A DNA stretch of 64,000 bases from Mechercharimyces sp. CAU 1602 (GCF_024753565.1 NZ_JANTPT010000002.1:214210-278209), one strand, 5' to 3'. Positions 36,145-46,631 are shown, counted from the first letter of the stretch. The notes: generated by a model from the sequence alone, not told the origin. Program-made: numbers and translations.

Positions 36145-36957
36145 CTATGATATGCCCAATATCTCTCTGGCTTCCCCAGGTGTAGCAATGGGACGCTCCA
36201 ACTCTTTTGCGATACGGGCTATTCGCGCCACTAGCTGTTCATTAGAAGCTAATTCACCTTTGCGAAAATATAAATTATCCTCTAACCCTACGCGTACATG
36301 TCCCCCCATCACCATCGCCATTGTCGCTAAAGGCAGTTGCGCACGTCCGATACCAGCCACGCTCCAGGTTGCTCTTGCTGGTAGTTGTGCAACCAAATGT
36401 ACCAAATTACTTGCGGTTGCAGGAATAGCTCCCGGTACACCCATAACAAAATCGAAATGATGATTTTTACCTACAATCCCCTCCTTCACAAGTTGCAATG
36501 CATTTCTGATCATTCCGACATCAAAAATCTCAAACTCCGGATAGATACGATTTTCTTTCATCGTCCTTGCCAACATCCTTATATCTTGCGGAGTGTTTAA
36601 AAATACATCCTCTCCAAAATTGATCGACCCTGTTGTAAGCGTTGCCATTTCTGGATATAGCGAAAGCGGCTGTGCCCGCTCTTCGATATTCATCCCCACC
36701 GCTCCACCTGTCGATACTTGAATAATTATATCACAGCGCTTTTTTATCTCATCCATGGCAGCCCGATATAACCCTGCATCTTGACTAGCATTCCCTAGAT
36801 GATCACGCACATGGATGTGAGCGATCGCTGCGCCCGCTCTCCATGACGCTTCGGCTGCCTTACCAATCTCGACAGCGGTTAACGGTAACTGAGGGTGATC
36901 AGCACGACTAGCCTCCGCTCCGACTAGAGCCACCGTAATCATCAACTTTTCCGTCAT
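36145..36957 (-). CDS. kce: 3-keto-5-aminohexanoate cleavage enzyme family protein (BKACE)
   Basis: Beta-keto acid cleavage enzyme, formerly DUF849. It condenses a beta-keto acid with acetyl-CoA and cleaves to acetoacetate plus a CoA ester. About 270 residues of a TIM barrel. The zinc ligands lie in HIHVRD, and GGAVGMNIEER plus GHVRVGLEDNLYF are typical active-site loops. In lysine fermentation the product is 3-aminobutyryl-CoA, the substrate of the gene just upstream. Its ATG overlaps the kal stop (TAATG). Substrate could differ among BKACE enzymes. Confidence 0.9.
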   Translation of the reverse strand: MTEKLMITVALVGAEASRADHPQLPLTAVEIGKAAEASWRAGAAIAHIHVRDHLGNASQDAGLYRAAMDEIKKRCDIIIQVSTGGAVGMNIEERAQPLSLYPEMATLTTGSINFGEDVFLNTPQDIRMLARTMKENRIYPEFEIFDVGMIRNALQLVKEGIVGKNHHFDFVMGVPGAIPATASNLVHLVAQLPARATWSVAGIGRAQLPLATMAMVMGGHVRVGLEDNLYFRKGELASNEQLVARIARIAKELERPIATPGEAREILGIS

Positions 36958-37346
36958 TATTTCCCCTCCCGCTGTCTCTCCAACGGCACCACACATGTAC
37001 CTGAAGCTTTGGCCACAACCATAGGCTCAGATAAGAGTGTAGCACGAGAGGGTTCATCCGCATTTCTGCTACCGGCAATCACCTTATATGCGGTAAAACT
37101 CATCTTTCGGGATGTATGTCCCACTTTTTCAATCCGCCCAACTACTTCGATAAAATCCCCCGCAAACACTGGCGCTGTAAAAGTAACTTGATCATAGGCG
37201 ACAAATAACCCCTCGTCCCCATCTTGTCGAATCAACAACTCCGTCGCCACATCTCCAAAGAGAGCCATCATGCGAGCCCCATCCACCAGATCCCCACCGT
37301 AGTGAGCATCTGCCTGACTCATACGAACACGTAAATTGGCCTTCAC
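36957..37346 (-). CDS. kal: 3-aminobutyryl-CoA ammonia-lyase-like hot-dog protein
   Basis: 129-residue hot-dog fold protein resembling Kal, which removes ammonia from 3-aminobutyryl-CoA to give crotonyl-CoA. The N-terminal [18 protein letters not shown] block and [15 protein letters not shown] strand support the fold. Coupled to kce by a one-base overlap, which strengthens the functional call. No other lysine-fermentation genes are in the window. Possible alternative: acyl-CoA thioesterase. Confidence 0.85.
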   Translation of the reverse strand: MKANLRVRMSQADAHYGGDLVDGARMMALFGDVATELLIRQDGDEGLFVAYDQVTFTAPVFAGDFIEVVGRIEKVGHTSRKMSFTAYKVIAGSRNADEPSRATLLSEPMVVAKASGTCVVPLERQREGK

Positions 37347-37376
37347 ACTACCCCTCCCCTTTGCTTCGACTCTTTT

Positions 37377-37742
37377 TTAGGAAACGAGCTGCTTCACCAC
37401 TTCTAAGCGTAATTCATCAATATCAAATGGCTTTGTAAAATGAGCAAGCGCCCCCAACTTTGTCGCCTCTTCCATTAAATCTAACTCACCATATGCCGTC
37501 ATCATGATCACTTTGGTATGCGGACGTTTTATCCGCAATCTTCGCAGCATCTCAATTCCGTCCATGCCTGGCATCTTCATATCGAGTAAAATCAAATCAG
37601 GGTCTTGTTCATCAATAATCTCCAACGCTGCACTTCCATTCTCCGCTTGAAAAACAGAAAATTCCTCTCTGGAGAGCACCTCTTTTAACAATATGCGTAT
37701 ACCGTACTGATCATCTACAATTAGTACTTTCTTATTTCTCAT
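37377..37742 (-). CDS. spo0F: Sporulation initiation phosphotransferase Spo0F
   Basis: Single-domain response regulator of the sporulation phosphorelay, passing phosphate from kinases to Spo0B. 121 residues, closely matching B. subtilis Spo0F: VDDQYGIRILL, LDMKMPGMDGIE, MTAYGELD and FTKPFDIDE. With the ATG at 37742 the phosphoryl acceptor is Asp54, exactly as in B. subtilis; the upstream GTG would shift it to 56. A GGAGG-rich site precedes that ATG. Confidence 0.97.
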   Translation of the reverse strand: MRNKKVLIVDDQYGIRILLKEVLSREEFSVFQAENGSAALEIIDEQDPDLILLDMKMPGMDGIEMLRRLRIKRPHTKVIMMTAYGELDLMEEATKLGALAHFTKPFDIDELRLEVVKQLVS

Positions 37743-38033
37743 CGACACCTTCCCCCCTCCCTCAGAGATTCATTTTATCCAGAATAATCAAATCGAAAGC
37801 AACCTTTTCCTTATTTTTTATAGTTCGTGTAACGACAATAATATCCTTCTTCCTACACCTAAAAAAAAATGATTCATTGTATACATATAACGCGAAGCAG
37901 GAGATCAGTTTCATATCAAACCTAATTATTAACATAAATATCATAAAATGCGTGGTGTTCAACCCTATATTTTCTTTATAACAACACGCCACTATTTGAA
38001 CATTTCCCTGGCCCGCTCTTTTAAAAGACTAAA
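37743..38033. promoter_or_regulatory. spo0F upstream region with weak sigma-H-like elements
   Basis: About 290 bp without a supported gene. On the minus strand AAGGATATT (37848-37840) resembles a sigma-H -35 and ACGAACT (about 37828-37822) a degenerate -10, at roughly suitable spacing. The -10 has at least one mismatch and no Spo0A box is convincing. A 76-codon minus-strand frame here lacks a ribosome site and is ignored. Confidence 0.3.
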
Positions 38034-38066
38034 AACAGACTGCTGAGACTATCTCAACAGTCTGTT
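38034..38066 (-). terminator. Intrinsic terminator of pyrG
   Basis: Fifteen-pair stem (38034-38048 with 38052-38066, one G-U pair), three-base loop, then TTTTTAG and a further T run on the minus strand, about 30 bases past the pyrG stop. Confidence 0.88.
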
Positions 38067-38096
38067 GACTTTTTGCTTACAAAAAATCTTTCTCAC

Positions 38097-39788
<1,692 letters not shown>

Positions 39789-39810
39789 TTATATCATCCG
39801 TTCTTCTGTA

Positions 39811-39851
39811 GCCCAAGCATCATTTTATCCTTTGATCATCCTGCTTGTCAA
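39811..39851 (-). promoter_or_regulatory. pyrG promoter with GGGC start, reiterative-transcription type
   Basis: TTGACA (39851-39846), 18-base spacer, TAAAAT (39827-39822), then seven bases to GGGCT starting at 39814. In B. subtilis pyrG starts with GGGC and adds extra G residues when CTP is low, and those G residues block the terminator. The same start sequence and a C-rich terminator arm are present here. The -35 overlaps the rpoE stop codon. Confidence 0.82.
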
Positions 39852-40318
39852 GATGTTTCCTCAAGGTCATCATCTTCGCTGTCCATGTCTTCAAAATCCT
39901 CGTCATCAGCGTCAAATTCATGGAAACCCGCATCTTCATCGTCATCGATGGCATCATTTTCTTCGATTGGCTCTTCTTCAAACTCTTCTAGCTCTTCATT
40001 TGCAAAGTCGTCTTCTTTTACATTGGCGGCTACGGCTGAATCGGTAGCTTGATCGAGAGAGTACCATTTCTTTAATCCCCACAAGCTTCTACCTACACAT
40101 ATATAGCGGCCATCAATTGTAATCTCTGTATATAGTTGTGAAATAAAGTGCGCCTTTTCTTCCTTATTCATTCCTTTGATCTGAGCCACTTCTTCATAGA
40201 TATCTTGATAAAGCATCGGTTCGCCCTTCTGCTTCAAGAGCAGATATGCGAGCTCTACCATACTTGCTTCATGAATTTGTTCTTTGCTCAGTCCAAATGT
40301 TTTCTTATCAGCCATCAA
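39848..40318 (-). CDS. rpoE: DNA-directed RNA polymerase delta subunit
   Basis: Firmicute-specific polymerase subunit that speeds recycling and sharpens promoter selection. 156 residues. The N-terminal HARE-HTH domain (about 1-90) is followed by a disordered tail made mostly of Asp and Glu (about 98-156). Adjacent to pyrG as in Bacillus. Start ambiguity of one residue (Met1 or Met2). Confidence 0.96.
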   Translation of the reverse strand: MMADKKTFGLSKEQIHEASMVELAYLLLKQKGEPMLYQDIYEEVAQIKGMNKEEKAHFISQLYTEITIDGRYICVGRSLWGLKKWYSLDQATDSAVAANVKEDDFANEELEEFEEEPIEENDAIDDDEDAGFHEFDADDEDFEDMDSEDDDLEETS

Positions 40319-40528
40319 TCAATCACCCTTTATATGGTAAATAAAACAATTAACCCCGTTATTTGTGTTCATTTGCTCCGTCTATTGTATCCCACTGGCG
40401 GCTGAAGTCAACACCCTTTCTACTCCCCATCATTATGGGCAAAGAGGTGAGATTCTAAAAGTCCTCCTCCATTTATGATAGGATAAATAGTAATAGTTTA
40501 AACTTATGATCTTAAGGAGGAAAACAAT

Positions 40529-40936
40529 ATGCTCACAACAGAAATTCAAGTAAGATTTAATGAATGCGATGGATTGGGTCATGTTAATAATGCTGTCTAC
40601 TATACATATATGGAGACCGCCAGAATGGAATTGTTTTCGAAACTAGATCCACAGATGGATGTTAAAGAATGGCGACTCATTGTTGCCTCCACCAGCTGTG
40701 AATATAAAGCACAAGCTCGATTTTCTCAATGGCTCACGATTTCCACTCAGGTGGAACGGATCGGCAATAGCAGCTTTACGGTTATCCATCACATCCGTGA
40801 TCGTGACAGTGGTGAGCTGATCGCTATAGGTAAGGCTGTCCTCATCCATTTCGATTATAAAGAGCAACGCAGCACTCCTTTGGGTGAAAGAGAGAGAGCC
40901 ATCTTAACCTCACTACTAGTCGATACAGCACAATGA
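40529..40936 (+). CDS. Acyl-CoA thioesterase, hot-dog fold
   Basis: 135-residue member of the 4-hydroxybenzoyl-CoA thioesterase/YbgC-like family. The catalytic motif is RFNECDGLGHVNNAVYY near residues 9-25 (usual form has D-x-D/N-x-x-G-H-V-N-N). It hydrolyses an unknown acyl-CoA. AAGGAGG precedes the ATG, and its stop overlaps the ung start (ATGA), so the two are coupled. Confidence 0.88.
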   Translation: MLTTEIQVRFNECDGLGHVNNAVYYTYMETARMELFSKLDPQMDVKEWRLIVASTSCEYKAQARFSQWLTISTQVERIGNSSFTVIHHIRDRDSGELIAIGKAVLIHFDYKEQRSTPLGERERAILTSLLVDTAQ

Positions 40937-41607
40937 GCGACTTAACCACGTCTATTCCGGCTGGGTGGGAGCTTCTTACCGCAGAGGTGCAAAAGTCATA
41001 CTTTCAGCAGTTAAGCTTCATTGTGGAACGGGAACGTCAGCATCATACGATCTATCCACCCTCCAATCAAACTTTTACTGCTCTTAAGTTGACACCTTAT
41101 CAAGAGGTAAAGGTATTGATCTTGGGACAAGATCCTTATCACAATAAGGGACAGGCCCACGGACTTGCCTTCTCCGTCCCCCCAGGACAACCTCACCCCC
41201 CCTCCCTGCGTAATATCTTTAAAGAGATGAGCGCCGATGTAGGGACGAATTTTCCTCAAGAAGGAACACTCGTCCCCTGGGCAAAACAAGGCGTATTACT
41301 TCTTAATACCGTACTCACCGTGCGTGCACACCAAGCTCATTCTCATAAGGGAATAGGATGGGAAAACTTCACTGATGCCATCATCCACAGATTGAATGAG
41401 AAAGAGACTCCTGTTATTTTCGTTCTCTGGGGAAACCCAGCACGCAGGAAACGAACTCTCATCAATGATCAGCGACACATCATCATTGAGTCAGCTCATC
41501 CCTCACCCCTTTCCGCTCACCGTGGCTTCTTCGGTAGCCAACCATTTACTCGCATCAATGACGCTCTGCGCGCGAGTGGACAGCAAGAGATTGAGTGGAA
41601 GTTGTAA
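40933..41607 (+). CDS. ung: Uracil-DNA glycosylase, family 1
   Basis: Removes uracil from DNA. 224 residues. The catalytic water-activating Asp lies in LGQDPYHNKGQAHGLAFSV (about 60-78), and the minor-groove loop is HPSPLSAHRGFFG near the C-terminus. Overlaps the thioesterase gene by four bases. Confidence 0.97.
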   Translation: MSDLTTSIPAGWELLTAEVQKSYFQQLSFIVERERQHHTIYPPSNQTFTALKLTPYQEVKVLILGQDPYHNKGQAHGLAFSVPPGQPHPPSLRNIFKEMSADVGTNFPQEGTLVPWAKQGVLLLNTVLTVRAHQAHSHKGIGWENFTDAIIHRLNEKETPVIFVLWGNPARRKRTLINDQRHIIIESAHPSPLSAHRGFFGSQPFTRINDALRASGQQEIEWKL

Positions 41608-41639
41608 AAGTAAAATCGGACACTTATTCTCAATCCAAA

Positions 41640-41672
41640 AAACCCTCACAGAAAAATCTGAAGTGAGGGTTT
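41640..41672. terminator. Bidirectional terminator between ung and lipL
   Basis: Perfect ten-base stem (41640-41649 with 41663-41672), 13-base loop, A-rich and T-rich flanks. It separates convergent genes. Confidence 0.85.
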
Positions 41673-41677
41673 ATCTT

Positions 41678-42565
41678 TTACGCGCGTTCCTTCCGGTAGT
41701 ACGAAGGCTCCGTCCGCTCCATAAAATGCTGAGCGCGCTCCCACTCCTCTTGACGAGGAGCCGATAAGTCGACAACATTCATCATATTCGTCAATGTTTC
41801 CACCAATCCATCCCACAGAAGCTGATCCAGTTCAGCTTTCTTCGGTGCTGTGATGAAGTCAGCCATCCGTGCCACCGTTTCGCTTTTCACAGGGCGCTCG
41901 CCTGTTGACATCTCGTAAAACGCATTTAGAGTGGACATCGCTAGGTCACGCTCAATATGAGTAAGAAGCGTAATGTGAGCTAAGATATACCCTGGTCGAG
42001 AAGTGGACACCCCTGCTGGCCCCCCTTTCCACACTTGTGCCGTCCCTGCTACTTTCTGCTGTGAAATGACTAGGTTGTGATCCCCATCACAAAAAGAGCC
42101 AGGAACAGCACCGAAGGTGGTTTGCAGCCCCCACTTATCCGCAAAGAGACGGATAAATGGTAACCCGAGCGCACGGTAAATCAAATCAATACTCCAACGC
42201 ATCTGCGGAAGTCGTGGGAGAAAGAGCGATAAGTTGATTGTCCCTTCACCATGAGGAACAGCAGTCCCTCCACTTTGGCGAACATATACAGGCCAACCCA
42301 CATGCCCCAACAGCTCTGCAGCCTGTTGTGCTTTTTCTGTGCGAATATCCTTCTTTGCTACCACAACCGCTTGCTCTGCTCTCCATAAGCGAATCGTAGC
42401 AGGCTCCTTCCCGTGGGCTACCTGTTCACCTATTACTTCTTCCAATGCATAGTTAAGCTGCGGCGTCACAGCAGGAGTGGACTGCGCCACCACACGCCAT
42501 TGTTGCACCTGCTTGTATATTTCAATCCCAGTCTCATCATGATTTTTATTTTCATTCATGCTCAT
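41678..42565 (-). CDS. lipL: Octanoyl-[GcvH]:protein N-octanoyltransferase, LipL-like
   Basis: Lipoate ligase/octanoyltransferase fold, about 295 residues. RQSGGTAVPHGEGTINLSL (about 96-114) is the lipoyl-site signature. GSFCDGDHNL places a cysteine at 159, matching the catalytic cysteine of LipL amidotransferase rather than a ligase, and Lys171 lies in QQKVAGTAQ. It should transfer octanoyl from GcvH to E2 subunits. Two in-frame starts (42565, 42559) are both plausible. Divergent from the thiamine-transport operon. Confidence 0.87.
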   Translation of the reverse strand: MSMNENKNHDETGIEIYKQVQQWRVVAQSTPAVTPQLNYALEEVIGEQVAHGKEPATIRLWRAEQAVVVAKKDIRTEKAQQAAELLGHVGWPVYVRQSGGTAVPHGEGTINLSLFLPRLPQMRWSIDLIYRALGLPFIRLFADKWGLQTTFGAVPGSFCDGDHNLVISQQKVAGTAQVWKGGPAGVSTSRPGYILAHITLLTHIERDLAMSTLNAFYEMSTGERPVKSETVARMADFITAPKKAELDQLLWDGLVETLTNMMNVVDLSAPRQEEWERAQHFMERTEPSYYRKERA

Positions 42566-42640
42566 CACCGCTTTCCATTCTATCATAAGGATGCCTGCTA
42601 GTTGAAAATCATGGATTTGTATGCTAGTCTTACGTTGTGA

Positions 42641-42737
42641 TAACGATACCTTAGCGGTTTCAGAAGATAAAAGACTGCAAACGATGACAAACATAAATGG
42701 TAGCCATACCAACCCTCTACTCGGGTTGGTTTTTTTT
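42641..42737 (+). promoter_or_regulatory. Attenuator leader of the ThiXYZ-type operon
   Basis: A terminator stem ACCAACCC/GGGTTGGT (42708-42715 with 42723-42730) and an eight-T run end directly before the AAGGAGG site of the first gene. A small hairpin TGGTA-GCCA-TACCA (42698-42711) uses part of the terminator arm and would exclude it. A further bulged stem lies at about 42657-42682. Since the region is divergent from lipL, the terminator can act only on transcripts that start in this leader. No TPP aptamer signature is present. Confidence 0.7.
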
Positions 42738-42753
42738 AAGGAGGCAGATATAG

Positions 42754-43059
42754 ATGGCCAATGCACATGTGAGTGTACAAATATTGCCACGAGGGCATAG
42801 TACAGACGAGATTTATCGCTTGGTGGATGTAGCCATAGACGTCATTGCAAAATCCGGAGTGCCGTATATCGTGGGACCGATGGAAACCACAATGGAAGGT
42901 GAACTCGACGAACTGATGCAAATTGCAAAAGAGGCGCAAGAGGCAGTCATTGCGGCTGGGAGCGAACGCGTGGTCAGCATGATAAAGGTGGATTACTCTC
43001 CACAAGGAATAAGCTTTCAAGAAAAATTGTATCAGTACAAACAGGAGGCACTCAAATGA
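42754..43059 (+). CDS. Thiamine-binding protein family (DUF77, YqgV-like)
   Basis: 101-residue cytosolic protein of the MTH1187/YkoF-like family known to bind thiamine or pyrimidine precursors. It has the ferredoxin-like pattern with VSVQILPRG at the start, GVPYIVGPMETTMEG in the middle and VVSMIKVDY at the end. It overlaps the permease gene by four bases and opens the operon. A role in delivering or sensing the transported pyrimidine is inference. Confidence 0.87.
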   Translation: MANAHVSVQILPRGHSTDEIYRLVDVAIDVIAKSGVPYIVGPMETTMEGELDELMQIAKEAQEAVIAAGSERVVSMIKVDYSPQGISFQEKLYQYKQEALK

Positions 43060-43850
43060 ATAGAGGGTGGAGAAGATATGGTCATGCTTTATGGCCATCA
43101 CTTACTCTCGTTCTGCTATTCTTATTCATATGGGAGGCAACTGTCCGTCTCTTAGATGTAGAGCCTTGGTTATTGCCTTCTCCCTCCAAAATAGGGGATA
43201 CTTTTTTTACAAGCTTAACTCTCCTCCATGACCACATGTGGGTAACCTTGCAAGAAGCCCTACTAGGATTTGCACTTGGAATCATCGTCGCCCTCTTATT
43301 AGCTACCTTGATCGAACTTTCCCCCTGGATACGGCGTGCGCTCTATCCTCTTTTAATCGGCACACAGACAGTACCCATCATTGCTATTGCTCCTCTCTTT
43401 ATCGTTTGGTTCGGATTTGGCATGTTTCCAAAACTATTAATTGTAGCTATGGTTACTTTTTTTCCCGTAGTCATCAGCACTGCTGATGGTTTACGCTCAT
43501 CTGACCCCGATATGATTCGACTCTTACAGTCCGCAGGTGCAAATCAGTGGCAGCTTTTTCGCTACATCCGCTTTCCCCATGCGCTTCCCTCTTTTTTTTC
43601 AGGGTGTAAAATCGCGGCTACTTATAGTATATTGGGGGCTGTAATCGGCGAATGGTTAGGAGCGAGCAAAGGGTTAGGGGTTTTTCTTATACGGGCACAA
43701 CACTCGTTTGCCGCTGACAAGGTGTTTGTTGCCATCCTGGTTATCACCTTCTGGAGCATCTTATTATTCTTACTCATACAAGTTATACAGCGTTGGCTTA
43801 CCCCTTGGACATACATAAAAACGGATGATGAAAGGATTGAAGAAACATGA
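43056..43850 (+). CDS. thiX: ABC transporter permease, ThiX-like
   Basis: 264-residue BPD/SsuC-type permease with about six membrane helices. The EAA loop that docks to the ATPase is around residues 165-185 (GANQWQLFRYIRFPHALPSF). It overlaps its neighbours by four bases on each side. Order (thiamine-binding protein, permease, binding protein, ATPase) matches HMP/thiamine precursor transporters. Confidence 0.88.
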   Translation: MNRGWRRYGHALWPSLTLVLLFLFIWEATVRLLDVEPWLLPSPSKIGDTFFTSLTLLHDHMWVTLQEALLGFALGIIVALLLATLIELSPWIRRALYPLLIGTQTVPIIAIAPLFIVWFGFGMFPKLLIVAMVTFFPVVISTADGLRSSDPDMIRLLQSAGANQWQLFRYIRFPHALPSFFSGCKIAATYSILGAVIGEWLGASKGLGVFLIRAQHSFAADKVFVAILVITFWSILLFLLIQVIQRWLTPWTYIKTDDERIEET

Positions 43851-44854
43851 ATCACTGGTGGAAAAAAGCGACCACACTTACTCTCACCCTGATGCTCGTC
43901 TTCACAGCATCGGCATGTGGAGGGAATAAAGAACAGGAAACAGGAAACAAAGAGATAACCCTTATGTTAGATTGGGTACCCAATACGAATCATACTGGGC
44001 TTTATGTTGCGCTTGAAAAAGGCTATTTTTCTGAAGAGGGCCTAGATGTAAAGATTGAAACTCCTGGGGAGACAAGTGCACCACAACTAGTTGGAGCCGG
44101 AGAAGCTGATTTTGGAATCAGTTCGCAAGAGTATATTACCCAGGCACGTGCAGAAGGCATTCCGATCGTCTCCATTGCAGCTATCTTGCAACACAACACG
44201 TCTGGCTTTGCTTCTCCGAAGGAAAAAAAGATCACCTCTCCCGCTGATTTTGTGGGTAAAACATACGGTGGGTGGGGTACTCCGATGGAAAATGCCTTTT
44301 TGAAGACAGTATTAGAAAAGAAGGGCATCCCCACAAAAAAAGTAGAAGATAAGATTAACATTGTAAACATGGGTGAAGCTGACTTTTTTACCGCTACAAA
44401 GCGTGACATCGACTTCTCTTGGATTTATTACGGCTGGACGGGTGTGGAAGCGGAACAGCGTGATATTCCGCTCAATATGATGTACCTGACTGATTTAGAC
44501 CCCAGTTTAGACTTTTATACACCTGCTATCATCGCAAGTGAAAAAACAGTACAAAGCGATCAAGAAACCGCTACCAAATTTATGCGTGCGGTTAGCAAAG
44601 GATATAAATTTGCTATCGAACAGCCAGGGGATGCGGCTGACATCTTGGTCAAATATACACCCGAATCAGATCCTGAGCTGATTAAAGCCTCACAAAAATG
44701 GATGAGTCGCCACTACCAAGCAGATGCAGCCAAGTGGGGCTGGCAGGAGAAAGAAAAATGGGCTCAATTTACAGATTGGATGGTTGATAATCAGCTGATC
44801 AAAAACCAGATTTCCTCAGACGAAGCTTTCACAAATCAGTTTTTACCGGAGTAA
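43847..44854 (+). CDS. thiY: Substrate-binding lipoprotein, NMT1/THI5-like (ThiY)
   Basis: 335-residue extracellular binding protein anchored at a lipobox Cys (TASACGG). The NMT1/THI5 fold shows MLDWVPNTNHTGLYVALEKG at the start of the mature domain and LVGAGEADFGISSQEY. These proteins bind formylaminopyrimidine or HMP, although sulfonate and taurine binders share the fold. The THI5-like signature and neighbours favour thiamine precursor. Confidence 0.88.
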   Translation: MNHWWKKATTLTLTLMLVFTASACGGNKEQETGNKEITLMLDWVPNTNHTGLYVALEKGYFSEEGLDVKIETPGETSAPQLVGAGEADFGISSQEYITQARAEGIPIVSIAAILQHNTSGFASPKEKKITSPADFVGKTYGGWGTPMENAFLKTVLEKKGIPTKKVEDKINIVNMGEADFFTATKRDIDFSWIYYGWTGVEAEQRDIPLNMMYLTDLDPSLDFYTPAIIASEKTVQSDQETATKFMRAVSKGYKFAIEQPGDAADILVKYTPESDPELIKASQKWMSRHYQADAAKWGWQEKEKWAQFTDWMVDNQLIKNQISSDEAFTNQFLPE

Positions 44855-44860
44855 AAGCAG

Positions 44861-45610
44861 ATGACTTTAGCGATACAACATGTTTCCAAAACGTATGCTT
44901 CTTCCTCTGGCCCCCTACCAACACTTATCGATATGGATTTCAAGGTAGACAAAGGCGAGTTTGTCTCTTTAATTGGTCCTAGCGGGTGTGGAAAAAGCAC
45001 CCTCTTTAATATTATCAGTGGTTTAGAGCTTCCCAGCTCAGGAGCCATATACGTTAATGGTCAAGAAATAACCGGCAAAACCGGCCATGTAGGTTACATG
45101 ATGCAAAAAGATGCTCTTCTTCCCTGGCGAACAGTGGTTGAAAATGCTACCATAGGGATCGAGATTCAGGGAATATCCAAGAAAGATGCACAGGATAAAG
45201 CTTATCAGCTTCTCCCTATATTCGGATTAGAATCTTTTGCTAATGAATACCCCGCTCGCTTGTCGGGAGGAATGCGCCAACGTGTCGCTCTCCTTCGTAC
45301 TGCTATGATGGAAAAAGAGATTTGGCTGCTAGATGAACCGTTCGGTTCATTAGATGCATTAACACGCTCCCAAATGCAAACGTGGCTTTTAAACATTTGG
45401 CAGCAATACCGACAAGCTATCCTCTTTATCACACACAGTATTGAAGAGGCTATCTATCTTTCTGATCGGGTTATCGTCCTCTCATCACGACCAGCACGTA
45501 TCATATATGACTTGGATATCCAATTACCACGACCACGTGCTCCAATAATTACAACAGAGCCGGCCTTTCTCCACTATAAAAAACAGCTACAAACAGCATT
45601 GAGCACTTGA
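44861..45610 (+). CDS. thiZ: ABC transporter ATP-binding protein, ThiZ-like
   Basis: 249-residue ATPase. Walker A GPSGCGKST, signature RLSGGMRQRV, Walker B IWLLDEPFGSLDA, and the His switch in ITHS. It belongs to the SsuB/TauB/ThiZ group and completes the transporter. Six bases separate it from thiY; a strong terminator follows. Confidence 0.92.
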   Translation: MTLAIQHVSKTYASSSGPLPTLIDMDFKVDKGEFVSLIGPSGCGKSTLFNIISGLELPSSGAIYVNGQEITGKTGHVGYMMQKDALLPWRTVVENATIGIEIQGISKKDAQDKAYQLLPIFGLESFANEYPARLSGGMRQRVALLRTAMMEKEIWLLDEPFGSLDALTRSQMQTWLLNIWQQYRQAILFITHSIEEAIYLSDRVIVLSSRPARIIYDLDIQLPRPRAPIITTEPAFLHYKKQLQTALST

Positions 45611-45618
45611 TCATTATA

Positions 45619-45652
45619 AAAGTAGCCTCTCCCTTTAGGAAGAGGCTACTTT
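45619..45652. terminator. Terminator after the ThiXYZ-type operon
   Basis: Perfect twelve-base stem (45619-45630 with 45641-45652), ten-base loop, flanked by A and T runs; it lies between convergent genes. Confidence 0.85.
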
Positions 45653-45683
45653 CATCTTTTTTACCAGCAGCAAGCGTGCCTTG

Positions 45684-46493
45684 TTATAACCCATACCCTT
45701 CACTACTACCAACAATACCTGTTCCTTCCTGTAAAAGTTGATAGAAAAAGTCGCCCCCCTCTCCTTGATACACCTCTATTTTCATCTTCTTTTTATCTTT
45801 ATCAGAGATGATAAACAGATCAATATACCCACCGTCGGCCGCTTCCCGCTCTAGATATTCGATCTCCTCGATATTATCTAACTTCATTTCAGATATACGA
45901 CCATCAATTGCATAGATAAGACGTCGATCTGTTAAGATCGTTACTTCGCTCTTATCAACCCAGACATCATAAAATGCTACTAATTTTTCATCTTGATGGA
46001 GATAATTTTCTACGAAGCTGATCTCTTCAACTTCCATCTCATTTAACATTTTCACTTTAGTAGATTGATCATTATAATTGAAGCCTTCTTCACCATATTC
46101 ACTGCTATAGCTATTTTCATCATAACTCTCTACATCCGATAGCCAAGCATCCATCTCATCTGCATAAACGATGATCATCGTTATACTAGTCACAAATAAT
46201 ATTAACAGGATTGATCCGCAACCGATTAATCCAATATTTTGTGGAGTAAATTTTTTCTTTTTTGCAGGAATTCCATTCTTCTCCCCCACCGAAGAATCAG
46301 GTTGGTGCAGACGGATGGAGGAGGATATCATCTTATTCTCTTCTTCCCTCTCCTTTGTAGAATGAGTGTGATCCCACTGATTCAATGGAGAGGCAGTCTC
46401 TAAAGATAAATCTTCCTTTTCCAACCTTTCCTCATGTTCCACTTCTTTCTTTTCTGATATTTGTGCATCATTTTTCTCTCTCTGTTCCTCCAC
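45684..46493 (-). CDS. Uncharacterised single-pass membrane protein with PH-like domain
   Basis: 269 residues, not recognised as a known gene. An extremely charged N-terminal 80 residues (E, K, H, Q) is followed by a KKKK stop, one membrane helix (about 87-111), an acidic Tyr-rich linker, and a C-terminal domain with VTILTDRRLIYAIDGRI that resembles bacterial PH domains. The N-terminus is probably cytosolic. GTG start with AAGGGGT upstream. Convergent with thiZ. Confidence 0.65.
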   Translation of the reverse strand: MEEQREKNDAQISEKKEVEHEERLEKEDLSLETASPLNQWDHTHSTKEREEENKMISSSIRLHQPDSSVGEKNGIPAKKKKFTPQNIGLIGCGSILLILFVTSITMIIVYADEMDAWLSDVESYDENSYSSEYGEEGFNYNDQSTKVKMLNEMEVEEISFVENYLHQDEKLVAFYDVWVDKSEVTILTDRRLIYAIDGRISEMKLDNIEEIEYLEREAADGGYIDLFIISDKDKKKMKIEVYQGEGGDFFYQLLQEGTGIVGSSEGYGL

Positions 46494-46631
46494 TTGGCGT
46501 TACCCCTTCTCACATATAATCTAACTGAGTATAACATTTATATCGCTTTACACTCAAAAAAGTCCACTCATCACTACACTCCCTCCTAAATAAAGATCCT
46601 GGATAAAGATTTATCTGTCAAACTGTAAAGT

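Noticed and set aside
42566..42753. TPP riboswitch before the thiamine-type operon
   Set aside because: The conserved aptamer segments are absent on the plus strand; only a terminator and small hairpins are seen.
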